NCBI GenBank assembly: GCA_021229015.1
Contig: CM037789.1
Location: 34,174,346-34,238,345, forward strand
DNA: 64,000 nucleotides
From: Solen grandis
Taxonomy: Eukaryota; Mollusca; Bivalvia; Adapedonta; Solenidae
Reading direction: 5' to 3'
Shown: positions 23,993 to 36,350 of the stretch, piece by piece
How the letters are laid out: every line of letters starts with the position of its first letter
How positions within the stretch are numbered: the stretch's first letter is position 1
Program-made: the position numbers and the translations under genes
The notes under the pieces: model-generated
Seen by the model: the letters and a program-made list of their open reading frames with translations, nothing else
What the model was told of the DNA's origin: nothing
Database searches by the model: none

Positions 23993-26900
23993 GAGAAGAC
24001 TGGGCTACGGAAGGTGTTTTGAAGACTGGGTTACAGAAGGTTTTCAGAAGACTGGTTTACGGAAGGTGTTGAGAAGACTGGTTTACAGAAGAATTTCAGA
24101 AGACTGGGTTACGGAAGGTGTTGAGAAGACTGGGTTACAGAAGGTGTTGAGAAGACTGGGTTACGGAAGGTGTTGAGAAGAAGACGGTGTTACGAAGGTG
24201 TTAGAAGACTGGGTTAGAAGTGTTAAGAAGACTGGTTACGGAAGGTGTTCAGAATAGTACAGAGGTGTATCCAGAAGGTTTCAGAAGACTAGGTTACGGA
24301 AGGTGTTGTGAAGACTGGGTTACAGAAGGTGTGGAAGAAGGTGTTTACAGACGGGTTACGAAAATGTTACGAAGAACTGGGTTACAGAAGGTGTGAAAGA
24401 CTGTTAAGGTTTAGAAGACAGGGTTACGAAGTTTGAGAAGACTGGGTTGATACAGAAAGTGTTACAGAAGACTGGGTTACGGAAGGTATAGAAAGACTGG
24501 TTTACAGAAGAATTTCAAAGACTGGGTTATAGGAATGTGTTGAAAGACTGGGTTACGGAAGGTGTTGAGAAGACTGTGGTTAGAAATCGTGAAGACTGGG
24601 TTACTGGAAGTTTCAGAAGACTGGTTACGAAGATGTCAGAACACTGTTATATGAAGGTTTTGGAAGACTGGTTACGAAGTGTTGAGAAGACTGGGTGACG
24701 AAATGTGTTGTGAAGACTGGGTTACGGAAGGTGTTGTGAAGACTGGGTTACTGAAGGAATTCAAACACTGATTTATGGAAGGTTTTGTGAAGACTGGGTT
24801 ACGGAAGGTGTTGAGAAGACTGGTTACGAAGTTTTGAAGACTGGGTTACGGAAAGTGTTGTGAAGACTGGGTTACTGAAGGTTTTCAGAAGACTAGGTTA
24901 CGGAAGGTATTCAGAACACTGATTTATGGAAGGTTTTGTGAAGACTGGGTTACGGAAGGTATGGAGAAGACTGGTTTACAGAAGAATTTCAGAAGACTGG
25001 GTTACGGAAGGTGTTGTGAAGACTGGGTTACGGAAAGTGTTGTGAAAACTGGGCTACGGAAGGTGCTGAGAAGACTGGGTTACGGAATGTGTCGAGAAGA
25101 TTGGGTTACGGAAGGTGTTCAGAAACTAGGTTACAGAAGTTTGAGAAGACTGGGTTACGGAAGTGTTGAGAAGACTGGGTTACGGAAGGTGTTGAGAAGA
25201 CTGGGTTACAGAAGGTGTTGAGAAGACTGGTTTACGGAAGGTGTTGAGAAGACTGGGTTATAGAATGTGTTAAGAAGACTGGGTTATGGAAGGTGTTCAG
25301 AAGACTGGGTTACAGAAGGTGTTGAGTAGACTGGGTTACAGAAGGTGTTCAGAAGACAGGGTTACGGAAGGGGTTGTGAATACTGGGTTACAGAAGACTG
25401 GGTTACCGAAGGTGTTTAGGAGACTGGGTTACGAAAAATGTTGAGAAGACTGGGTTACGGAAGGTGCTGAAAAGACTTTAAGGTTTTTAGAAGACAGGGT
25501 TACAGAAGGTTTTCAGAAGACTGGGTTACAGAAAGTTTTCAGAAGACTGGGTTACGGAAGGTATGGAGAAGACTGGTTTACAGAAGAATTTCAGAAGACT
25601 GGGTTACGGAAGGTGTTGAGAAGACTGGGTTACGGAAGGTGTTGTGAAGACTGGGTTACGGAAAGTGTTGTGAAGACTGGGTTACTGAAGGTTTTCAGAA
25701 GACTAGGTTACGGAAGGTATTCAGAACACTGATTTATGGAAGGTTTTGTGAAGACTGGGTTACGGAAGGTGTTGAGAAGACTGGGTGACGAAATGTGTTG
25801 TGAAGACTGGGTTACGGAAGATGTTGAGAAGACTGGGTTAGAGAAGGTGTTGTGAAGACTAGGTTACAGAAAGTGTTGTGAAGGTATTCAGAGCACTGAT
25901 TTATGGAAGGTTTTTTGAAGACTGGGTTACGGAAGGTGTTGAGAAGACTGGGTGACGAAAGGTGTTGTGAAGACTGGGTTACGGAAGATATTCAGAACAC
26001 TGATTTATGGAAGGTTTTGTGAAGACTGGGTTACGGAAGGTGTTGAGAAGACTGTGTGACGAAAGGTGTTGTAAAGACTGGGTTCCGGAAGGTGTTGAGA
26101 AGATTTGGTTAGGGAAGGTGTTGTGAAGATTTGGTTATGAAAGGTGTTGAAAAGATTGTGTTACAGAGGGTGTTCAGAAAACTGGGTTACGGAAGGTGTT
26201 GAGTTGACTAGGTTACGGATGATGTTGAGAAGACTGGGTTATGGAAGGTGTTGAGAAGACTGGGTTACGGAAGGTGTTGAGAAGACTGGGTTACGGAAGG
26301 TGTTGAGAAGACTGGGTTACGGAAGGTTTTGAGAAGACTGGGTTACGGAAGGTTTCAGAAAACTGGGTTACGGAAGATGTTCATAAGACTGGGTTATATA
26401 AGGTATTGTGAAGACTGGGTTACGGAAGGTGTTGAGAAGACTGGGTTACGGAAGGTTTCAGAAGACTGGGTTACGGAAGGTGTAGAGAAGACTGGGTTAC
26501 GGAAGGTGTTAGAAGACTGGGTTACGGAAGGTGTTACTAAGACTGTGTTATATAAGGTATTGTGAAGACTGGGTTACGGAAGGTGTTGAGAAGACTGGGT
26601 TACGGAAGGTTTAGAAGACTGGCTTACGGAAGGTGTTGAGAAGACTGGGTTACAGTATATGTTCAGAAGACTTGGTTTTGGAAGGTGTTTAGAAGACTGG
26701 GTTACAGAATGTGTTCAGAAGACTGGGTAACTGAAGGTTTTGAGAAGACTTGATTACAGAATGTGTTCACAACACTTGGTTACAGAAAGTGTTGAGAAGA
26801 CTGGGTTATGGAAGATGTTGAGAAGACTTGTTTTCAGAAGGTCTTCAGAAAACTGGGTTATGGATGTTGTTGAGAAGACTGGGTTACAGAAGGTGTTTAG

Positions 26901-27880
26901 AAGACTGGGTTAAAGAAGGTGTTGAGAAGACTGGGTTACAGAAGGTTTTCAGAAGACGTTGTTGAGAAGACTGGGTTACAGAAGGTGTTCAGAAGACTGG
27001 GTTACGGAAGTTTTTGAGAAGACAGGGTTACGGAAGTTGTTGAAAAGACTGGGTTACAGAATGTTTTCAGAAGACTGGGTTAAGGAACGTGTTGAGAAGA
27101 CTGGGTTACGGAATGTTTTCAGAAGACTGGATTACGGAAGGTGTTCAGAAGCCTGGGTTACAGAAAGTTTTCAGAAAACTGGGTTACGGAAGGGTTTCAG
27201 AAGACTGGGTTACAGAAGGTGTTGAGAAGACTGTGTTACGGAAGGTTTTCGGTAGACTGGGTTACAGTAGGTGTTGAGAAGACTTGGTTACAGAAGGTGT
27301 TCAGAAGATTGGGTTACGGAAGGTGTTGTGAAGACTAAGTTACGGAAGGTGTTGAAAAGACTGGGTTACGGAAGGTGTTGTGTAGATTGGTTACGGCAGG
27401 TGTTGAGAAGATTGTGTAACGGATGGTGTTGTGAAGACTTGGTTACGAAACATGTTGAGAAAACTTGGTTACGGAAGGTGTTGAGAAGATTGTGTTACAG
27501 AAGGTGATCAGAAGACTGTGTAAAGGAAAGTTTTCAGAAGATTGGGTTACGGAAGGTGTTGTGAAGACTGGTTTACGGAAGGTTTTCAGAAAACTGGGTT
27601 AGGACGTTTAAAAAATTGGGTTAAGGAAGGTTTTGAAGATTGGTTACGGAAGGTTTTCAGAAGACTGGATTACAGAATGTGTTGAGAAGATTAGGTTACG
27701 AAAGGTTTTCAAAAGACTGGGCTACGGAAGGTTTTGAGAAGACTGGGTTACAGAAGGTGTTGAGAAGATTGGGTTACAGAAGTTTTTCAGAAGACTTGGT
27801 TATGGTATGTGTTGAGAAGACTGGGTTACGGAAGGTGTTCGGAAGACTTGGTTACGGACGATGTTCAGAAGACTGGGTTC
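23993..27880. repeat. minisatellite, 26 bp unit, about 150 copies
   Basis: The unit is GAGAAGACTGGGTTACGG followed by AAGGTGTT (26 bp), with common variants TTCAGAAG, TTGTGAAG and GGTTACAG. Because 26 is not a multiple of three, the plus strand cycles through all three frames every 78 bp. Open frames of 60-95 codons therefore appear wherever the TGTTGAG variant (which gives TGA) is replaced by TGTTCAG or TGTTAG. These are not genes. Longer higher-order blocks recur, for example the one containing AACACTGATTTATGGAAGG at about 24765, 24920, 25730, 25890 and 26000. Units at 24180-24700 are irregular in length. Confidence 0.97.
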
Positions 27881-28012
27881 AATCAATTGGTTTTGTAGGA
27901 ATAAAAATGATATTTGTTCATATTTGAAAATCGTATTAGCTTCAAAAAGTACAATTTTGTGATAAACCTCATTGTTTATGTATTTAACAAAAACAGAAAA
28001 AAAGAAACACGT

Positions 28013-28450
28013 ATTTTAGCTCACCCGAGCACATGTGTTCAGCGTGAATTTATACAATCGTTGAATGACAGTCGTCAGCCGTCGTCAATACACTCTAGCA
28101 TCTTCATTACTTAGGTAATTATATTCCAACTTCAAAACAATGTTTATGGTCATAATCACGAGGGCAAGTTCGGTTATGGCTGGCATTGGCTTAATAGCTC
28201 AGAAGATATGGCCCTTTAATTACAAAGATGCCTAATTCTGCTTTGTTTACACGCTTCATTTAAAAAAAAACAACATTTCAGTGGAATTCGGTAATGAATT
28301 AATAAATCTGAAGTTAGGCCCCTGATATATCACAACATCACACAGATTTTTTTACACTATAGCATCCCCAAATATTAAGCAGTGCATACAGACAAGGCAA
28401 TTCTTTTTAAGTGAGGAACTAGATCAGGGTCCTATTGGCCCTTTTGTTTA
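28013..28450 (+). mobile_element. eroded bivalve-type dispersed repeat (AGCTCACC...GGCCC element)
   Basis: It begins TTTAGCTCACCCGAGCAC with a nearby GTCAGCCGTCGTC, continues with AATCACGAGGGCAAGTTCGG, and ends near ATCAGGGTCCTATTGGCCC followed by TTTTGTTT. Order and motifs recall a very common non-coding dispersed element I remember from bivalve genomic sequence. This copy is shortened and diverged. It lies in copy C downstream of the large array and has no counterpart at the matching place in copy B. Confidence 0.55.
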
Positions 28451-28519
28451 TAATATCTTTAGTTATAATTTATAAGTAAAATATTATCATGATGCAGCAA
28501 TAACAAATCGACGTATACA

Positions 28520-29050
28520 ATGCTATACTCGCATGTAGTCAATGTTATCAACTATTAGCTACATGAACATTTAAATGGTATCCTGATAACGATAGTATTT
28601 TATTTTCCTGGGTCTACATGATATAGATAAAAAGCAATCACCCTTTCATATAATCATGATACGTAACAGTCAGTGTATTCCCTATATTCGGGAGCTACTG
28701 TTACCAGTTTTAAGCATATCAATTTAACAATCACAAACAAATACAAACGACGAACATGTTTACTGAAGATATAAAACACATGCACTCAGGCTGTCCGAAT
28801 TGATAATAATCTATCAAATTAGATATCAAATTGGAAGCGTATACATGAGCAGGTTCTCTTTTCATTCCGAAGTTGAACGTTATCCTTAGTATGCTAACCT
28901 ACAAAGTGTCTCAGTTTCTTTTCTCATTTGCATAATAAAATCCAATGAAAGATGGCAAAGCGAACTGCATTGCACAAATGAATCACTTATTTTAAGAAGA
29001 GGTATATAAAAATTATTCATCTGTAAAATGTACTCATATTTTATACTTTG
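28520..29050. repeat. downstream part of duplication C, matching 20800-21310
   Basis: Partner of 20800-21310. Near 28925-28985 it continues into sequence homologous to both flanks of the MITE at 21324-22171, so it represents the empty site for that element. It is cut by the assembly gap. Confidence 0.7.
28600..28715 (-). mobile_element. SINE-A fragment, heavily eroded
   Basis: GGGTCTACATGATATAGATA, AATCATGATAC and GGGAGCTACTGTTACCAG keep the order of the SINE-A family in minus orientation and sit where 20885-21052 lies in the other duplicate. Confidence 0.4.
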
Positions 29051-29059
29051 TCGTAAGAA

Positions 29060-29159
29060 NNNNNNNNNNNNNNNNNNNNNNNNNNNNNNNNNNNNNNNNN
29101 NNNNNNNNNNNNNNNNNNNNNNNNNNNNNNNNNNNNNNNNNNNNNNNNNNNNNNNNNNN
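29060..29159. other. assembly gap (100 N)
   Basis: Exactly 100 N, a conventional placeholder for a gap of unknown size. Continuity across it is not guaranteed. Confidence 1.
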
Positions 29160-31964
29160 GAGAAAAGGATAAATATTCATTTCTTTTAGTTGTAAAGATA
29201 CTGGTAGAGTCCAACTCGTTCAGACGAATCGATCACACCATGTAGCGTCGCTGACGCAAACGTCTTACAACTGCCCAATACAAGGTCTTACGATTGAATT
29301 AGGCGGTCCCTCCTTGATCATCCATAGCGCAGCTGTTTTACAAAATTAAAGATGAAATACACAGGGGGAAACTTTGACGAATTAATTGAAAATATATATG
29401 TATGAAAATACTTTCATCGTCAATACATTACTTGTGTTAAAACCCTCAAAGTGACCTCGGAGGCAAGTCAGCAACTTCCCAACCTAGACCTGATCACATG
29501 GCAGACAATCGTTTCTGGTTTACCTGGACACGTTGTTTAGGAGCATAGCAAGCATATTTTTACTGGCTTTAACTGAGTATAACTCTTTAAATGATATTGC
29601 ATTTCTGTGTAAATCAACCATATCTGACATTTCTGCCTTGTTAGCATGATAGGTGTTGTTTCTTTGATTGGGTCTAGCGGAACTTCCGGTACAACATCTT
29701 GCAGTCGGCTTACAAATTGTACACCACAAAAAGCGGTAAATGGCAACAAATGAATTCTTTACTTATTTATTCGATGTCAGGAATATGTCGTTTAGGGATA
29801 GTGTTCACATAAAGCAGATAATATTGCAACATATCACACCCAGGACAAGAACGTGACATCATCAGTGTTTAGTCATCATTCTGGCATGATAGTCCTGAAA
29901 CAATAATAAAACACCTGTTGTAACGAAACACTGCCAAAATATTAGCCAAATGTCACATACCTTACCCCAACCCTAACCCCACAAAGATACATGAAAGCAT
30001 AGTTCACACTGAATTCAAACAAAACGATGTTTAAAATGATATGAAATGTTTTGAACTCGAACTCAAATACTTGTCTTTGTCACGTCGATTATAGGAAAGT
30101 ATACCGCTGTCACAGGTTTTATGAAAGTAAAATAAATACATAAAAAAGTGAAGATACATTAATAAGTACTTATGTAACTGAAAAAAGGAATAGTTTAAAG
30201 TTATTTCTAGACTTTCTGATAAAGCAATGCGATTCTTATTATGCAATATCAAGTGTGTAATGATGTGAGACGGTATTTGCTTCTTTCTCTCTCAAGTTGG
30301 CTTACTTTTCCTTCATAACCTGAATAAGTATATAATATGTTGCCTAGTAACTGATGTATTGTTAACTGAACCATCTGAACAAAAGTGTTGATAAAGGTAG
30401 TAATGACAAATATAATAAAAATCACCATCATCATCAACATTAAGATTATAACAAAAACAAATAATAATGGAAATGGCAAAACAATATTAATAATATAATT
30501 ATGATGATAATAAAAATAAAATATAATAATAATATTGCTGGTTATTACATGGCTTCGTTTGACCAGATGTGTTAAGATCGAGCAGACAGACTTAAAAAAC
30601 CAATCATTTCGGTGTTTCCGTAATTTCGATCCCGGTCCGAAACGTTAGAAAGTCGTTCAAGTGATACCGATATTGCTTGATTGTCGGCATATACGGATGA
30701 TTCTAGAACTTGCAGGTAAAGTGCCTGGGTAATTTGACTGGTTGTGGTGTCGTGTCATTTTCCTCTTTTTCTACGGCCTGATTTTGCAGGGACACAGCCC
30801 TATATCTTTCATATCTTGGACATATTTCGATGAAGTTCGATTGATTAAATTCGATAATAAAACACTAGTTAAGAAACAAACGATTTCCAGATATTGGCCC
30901 GATACCACATTTAGTCACTCTAACGTCTTGACAACAATTCCCTGAAGAACTATGTTACATTGAGTGTTACACCAGCACCGAAAGTCGTTCGAAAAATGAC
31001 TATGCCAGATCACGAGCGACTAAAATTAAATGCAAGATATAAAAGGAATTAAAGGAAAAAGAATCCAGAAGGTTTTCCTAGTCATAAATATTTATTCAAT
31101 CCGTATTTACTTTTTAGTTTGCTGTTGAACTTTCAATAAAATCAAGGATTGAGACAAATGGGCTAACATTCGATGGTAATTGAACGTGCACCTCACTTAG
31201 CGTCGACGAATAATTTCTATATTTACATGTCCAGCTTTCTGTATGCATTGTAAGTTAAATATTGTAAGGCCACGTTTCTTATTCAAGTAAGGTATGGCAG
31301 CATGAATAGCATAGTTCCGTTTGACATCAAGAGGAAGTTAAAACCTTTTTCAATTAACATACACAAACGATAATAATTCTACTTCTACGGTTGTAAATGT
31401 TTCAAGAAGCATTAGAAATAGATGAATGTTGTTAAATCAATAACTACTTTTATAAGACATTTAATAAGTCACTCATAACAAATGTGAATGCTTTTGTCTC
31501 AGATCGACGTGAGTGGGCTGCTCGAAACATCTACTCGAAATAACGCGATCCAGACTTCGAAAATGGGTTCGATGTATATATAGTGTGTGACTTAGATCAA
31601 TTTGTTGCTTAATTTTTGTCAAGTTTGTTGCTTTTTTATACATAAGATGTAAGGATAGTTGTCCTATACTTAATTATCTTCCAGAGGTTGCGAAATGCGC
31701 TACTGCGGATCTGTGGGTCTTGAATGAAACTAGTCTTCAGCGGGGGTCGAAATTGCAACTTCCGGAACAGCAGTCATGGAACACTAGTCCCTCTAGATAT
31801 GATAGTATTGCTGACAAGATCTAAAAGGATATTCCGTATCGATTAAAAAAGGGGAAAAAAACAATAAAACCTTATCTTAAGAGTTTTATTAATAACGTGA
31901 TAAATTGACACAGTTTTACTATTTTAAGTTTGTCAATCCAATTCATTTAATATGGATTGATTGA
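29160..31964. other. no supported gene
   Basis: Two overlapping minus-strand frames (29520-29749, about 70 codons each) have no recognisable domain. The stretch 30480-30540 is a degenerate AT-rich trinucleotide tract. A weak SINE scrap is listed separately. Nothing else is supported. Confidence 0.5.
30620..30770 (+). mobile_element. possible SINE-A relic
   Basis: A B-box-like TTTCGATCCCGG is followed about 110 bp on by AATTTGACTGGTTGTGGTGT, which resembles the family block AATGTGACTTGGTGTGGTAT. Too eroded for certainty. Confidence 0.3.
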
Positions 31965-32083
31965 TTGTTTTTCCCAGTTCACTGCCGCTGTGACAGTTCG
32001 TATGTCAGTCATATAGCGATGTTCAGCTAATTAAAGGTGAAGGAAAACATCGAGTGCACATAGGCACCCGGGTAGAATCACCG
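31965..32083 (-). mobile_element. SINE-B fragment
   Basis: Minus orientation. TGCCGCTGTGACAGTTCG, GTCATATAGCGATGTTCAGC, TAATTAAAGGTGAAGGAAAA and GGCACCCGGGTAGAATCACC match the 3' half of the SINE-B family (compare 61014-61271). The tRNA-like head is missing. Confidence 0.8.
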
Positions 32084-33445
32084 TCTAACTCTCAAAATAT
32101 TGAAAATCCAGTTTCAATTGGCAATTCATGGTTACCTAGTCAAAGTTCTATCAATGCCCGTAGTGTTAATTCATTTAATTCCAAAAAGAAGATTTCAAAA
32201 ATATGTTCTCTTTTAAACATTCTAAAAAGTGATTTTTTGCATAATTTACAATAGTCCAATGCTGTATAAATACTTATTATTTAAACTAGATTCGACCTTA
32301 TATAACAACATTTTTATTGTCTGCATTAAAATGTTGGCTGTTCTTGACGTAACTCTTAAATAAAAAATCATTAAAAAAAAATCTAACATTACTTAACCAG
32401 AAATAGTCAAAAGTTAGACCATACAGGGACGAAATATTTATTCTATATGAAGAATATGCTTATAAAAAGACTTCAATTATTCTTATACATAAATGACCAA
32501 TCGATCATTCGACAGATACATACTTAATGAAAGTTGTAAGTACTCCGATTTCAAACTTGCAGAGAAGATATATTTTCCAAAGAATATGCCCAATAAATAT
32601 TAAATGTGCATTGGCTCAATCTGTCTGTTCTTCTGTAGACCATTGTAACACATACAGGCAATACAATATCTACTGTAAACTATTCATTTACTATGTACAT
32701 TCTAGCCCACCGCGCTTTTTAGAATTACATCATATGTTTTAATTCATCGTTTATCAAATCTATTCGTATATTTTGTTTCTTCCACATCATCCTATTTCAC
32801 GTTCTAAAAGAAAAGTATTATCAGCCCAGCTATACTGAGGACTAGTCTTTAGGCTAGTAATGTAACTAAAATATCTTTGGTAAAGCTGTTATTGTGTATC
32901 TTTTGTCTAAACACTGCATGCAAAGAAACAAGAAAAAGAAGAAAGTTGTTTACTCATTAGGGTCACACAAAGTCTTCCTAATTATTAAATACACAATGTA
33001 TCATTTCATTTGGTTGTCTCTACTTTCTTTTCAGAATGTTATAATATATTTGAACAGACATGCGCCTAATTATTGCTGTCTGGTTTGTTCTCAGTCTCAT
33101 TGGATGTTCTTTATGCATTTAACAGTTATCGTGATTTTAAAACATTCTGTATAGTGGATTAGAAATCTCCTGGCTTGAGGATCGGGCTATTGATTTACTT
33201 TCATATATTCTTTTTTAAATAGTAGCAGTCAATTTGCACGGAACTCCCTTATGTTTATACAGTAGACACTCCAGACATTGCTGATATCATTTAGGCACAC
33301 TTTGGTATTTGACAATATTAATATACATCCTTTTATCATGTTATCCGTTGTTACATATTTAGCTGAACTAAGGTTTACGTGTAGGTAAACTGGTACAGAA
33401 AGTTGTTCAATTTGTTTCAATGTTAAAATTAATTACGGATGGGCA
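32084..33445. other. no supported gene
   Basis: Only short chance frames. No known repeat recognised. Confidence 0.5.
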
Positions 33446-33642
33446 CAATTGTCCCAACGACAGTATTCTAGTCATTTTGGATACTTTTTACTTGACAGAT
33501 AAAGTACTGTCACAATACAGTGTCACGCTGTAGACATGCGGCATGATATTACATCCGAGTCAACGATTCCTGGAACTCCTCTGTATATATGCTGAGCGCC
33601 CAGCAGGGAGCTAGCAGTAACCGTAGCATTTTCAATGACTTG
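33446..33642 (-). mobile_element. SINE-A copy, diverged, headless
   Basis: Minus orientation: CCAACGACAGTATTCTAGTC, CAATACAGTGTCACGCTGTA, ACATGCGGCATGATATTACA and TATGCTGAGCGCCCAGCAGG follow the family order. The tRNA-derived head is not present. Confidence 0.8.
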
Positions 33643-35077
33643 TCACTATAGGCATTCAGTATATTTCTAATTTATAGATGCATAAGTATTTTGAAATTGC
33701 ACGGAGACATTTTAACTTATTTAGCAATATTTTTATATCATGTTACGACGTTCAGCCGGCTGGAATTTCAAAAAGTGGTAAGTACAAATATAAACAATGT
33801 AAAAATTACGATGGCCATTCAACACTGGTCTTCAAATGCCTAAAATCAACTTGATCAGGACAATCTTCACATTATCCCTTCAACGTATTCCCCATGCACT
33901 GAAACTCGATGTTAGAGTATTGATATCCATGCAAAACAATTATCTGATGAGATATAGGTTTCATTTACCATCGTTAATAAGATCATGAGAATGAAAGAAG
34001 ACGCACTTAAAAAAAATGGATTTTGATCTGTATATATCAATGGAAATGAAAATATGACAGACAGAGATTCTGACCAAGGCTAACACAAACGCATGGTCAA
34101 ACAAGCTATATTTTAAAGTATTTGTCGCCACAAAGAAGTTCACAGTTATAAAAATAGATAATACGTATCTCCTTTAAAGGTTCAAATGTTATAAATGTTG
34201 ATAAAAAGTTTCTTTTCTCTTTTAAACCATCATACGTAAGTCATCATCATTGTCAAGTAAATCCCTTTCATTTACTTAATGGCCACTTTTACAAATAAAT
34301 TGACTGATTCGTCAAATAAAACCTGATCACGAGTCATAATAGAAATCGAGAATCGCTGAAGAGACAATGAAAACAATGACTAAAAGTAAAGCATATTTAT
34401 CTTTTAATTAGCAAGATGCAAATAGCGATAGAGTTTAAAAATAGACCTACAATATACTAAGTGCAATGGCTGAATATTTAGGCATAAAGCAATCAGCACA
34501 AAAAAAGGGTAGGGTTTGTGTAAAGTGTTTTGCAAAAATTGAAATCTGAGAGAATTAATCTGGAGTAAAAAAAAAAAACCCAGTAGATTATTGAGGTGGC
34601 AGGTTACTCTCAGGCTCTTTGCTGCAGCAATTGTTAAGGATTTTAAGGTAGTGGAACCTAATGCATGAGTTTTGATATTCTGGTTTCTTTGGTGCTTTAC
34701 TTTTATTCTATACATTTAAAGAAAGCATTATGTGGGAAAGAAGAAATTTCTAACCGCAGCTTCAAGACTTGAATGATTTTAGTCTATATAACCCTGTATT
34801 GAATGCTTTCATAAACTGTGTTGGGCTATACGTATAAAAACTGCTGTAAAACATCAAATTTCCCATTTTTTCTTACGAATTGATTTATCATATACCTAAG
34901 GCATATCTCAAATGGAAAACATACTGAAAACACAAGAGAAAACTTTATGTAGAAACTCTTCAATTTCAGTTTGACATTTTCCCCATTTATAAAATAGCAA
35001 CACTACAATTCCTTGTAAAGTACATATTTTTATACAAATTTCTCATAACTAGCTGTTTAAACATTATTCATATACTA
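33643..35077. other. no supported gene
   Basis: Nothing recognised. Open frames (for example 34404-34715 on the minus strand) have no family motif. Confidence 0.5.
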
Positions 35078-35537
35078 CAGCCATTTACGATAATTCGGAA
35101 TGCGATTTTTCGTTTTGACGGCATAATTCGGTCCCGCAAGTTTTCCTATATATCTCATTTAAAATAAATGCAATATTTCGTTTTACAATTACTCGGATAA
35201 ATGCGGCAATTCGAACTTAATTACAGACCCAACAATCAATCAAGTTCATGATCAATGACACAATAGTTCGGATGCTGTGTCACCATAATTTACACGCGTG
35301 CGTATCTTTCACACCTATGTTGATTGGCGGTTATTTCAATTAAAGTGATGCAAACCGTTGAGAATCATGTGTTGACACGTGTCATTGATTGTCAAGAGTG
35401 TTAACAAACAATATGAGTGAATTTTTATTTAACTATAAATATCAGTGAGTGTTCGAACCTCACTTTACTTTTGTTGTATGCTCTGCAAGAGTAATATCAC
35501 GCTATCAATAGCAAAGATTCGTAGATTATGATGTATT

Positions 35538-36350
35538 AAATGAAAATCAGGCAGGGTTTCGCAAACATTATTCAACTATTGATCTCTTAACTCTGTTGTA
35601 GAACTCTTAAGGTTTAATAAGAAAAAAATATTCACAACCTTTGTTGTGCATTTGACTCGGTTTGGCGAAAATGGCATTACCGGAATTTTTTTTAGAGTTA
35701 TTAAGAAAATGTATGAAAATCTAAAGTCATGTGTCAGTTTTAAAGGTAAATATTCTGCTTTCTTTAGATGTGATAAGGGTGTTAAGCAGGGTGAATCACC
35801 AGCCTTATTTTCTATATACTTAAATGACCTTGAATTTTTTTTAACTGCAAATAATGAAGATTCTTATGGAATTGATTTTGAAATACAAGATCAAGCAGCT
35901 ACATACATTAATGTGTTACTACTGCAGATGATACTGTCATTATCTCTGATACAGTAGAATCACTCCAAACTAACCTAAATAAATTCTCTGAATACTGTAA
36001 TGCTTGAAAATTGGATATCAATATTTCTAAGACCAAAGTTATGATATTCGGATCTAATACAAAGAAAAATCGTATAAGATTAAATGGCTCTGATCTTGAA
36101 ATCGTTGACTGTTATAAGTATTTAGGGACTATTTTTTCTAGAAGTTGTAGTTTTTTAAAGGCTCGGAAAACTATAGCACAGCAGGCTCAGAAAGCATTAC
36201 ATTTACTATATTTACGAACTAATAATCTTAATCTTCCACTGGACTTACAACTAAAACTGTTCGATCATACCGTCTTGCCAATCCTGACATACGCGAGTGA
36301 GGTCTGGGGCTCACTAGTACACTCTAGGTATGCTGTCTTGTTTCATTGAC
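35538..36350 (+). pseudogene. non-LTR reverse transcriptase fragment, broken
   Basis: The fragment opens with NENQAGFRKHYST, a block found at the start of the reverse transcriptase domain. After a frame break near 35600 it continues with VIKKMYENLKSCVSFKG, GVKQGESPALFSIYLNDLE, and, after another shift near 35917, ADDTVIISDTVESLQTNL (the catalytic YADD with its tyrosine lost to the shift). A stop at 36006 precedes LDINISKTKVMIFGSN, VDCYKYLGTIFSRS and FDHTVLPILTYASEVWG. This order fits the thumb and connection parts of LINE ORF2. The style GVxQGxxxSPxLFSIYLNDLE is common in invertebrate LINEs of the broad CR1/RTE-X/Jockey grouping; I cannot place it more closely. It encodes no working enzyme. 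Confidence 0.88.

Noticed and set aside
23993..27880. CRISPR-like array
   Set aside because: The units are contiguous with no unique spacers, the context is eukaryotic, and no cas genes are present.
24961..27927. Open frames of 60-95 codons on the plus strand in the 26-bp array
   Set aside because: They are read-through of tandem units and end wherever the TGTTGAG variant creates TGA.
29520..29749. Two overlapping ~70-codon minus-strand frames
   Set aside because: Composition is somewhat protein-like, but there is no recognisable domain and the two frames conflict.
29960..29985. CCCCAACCCTAACCCC as interstitial telomere repeat
   Set aside because: A single short irregular run; not a tandem (TTAGGG)n array.
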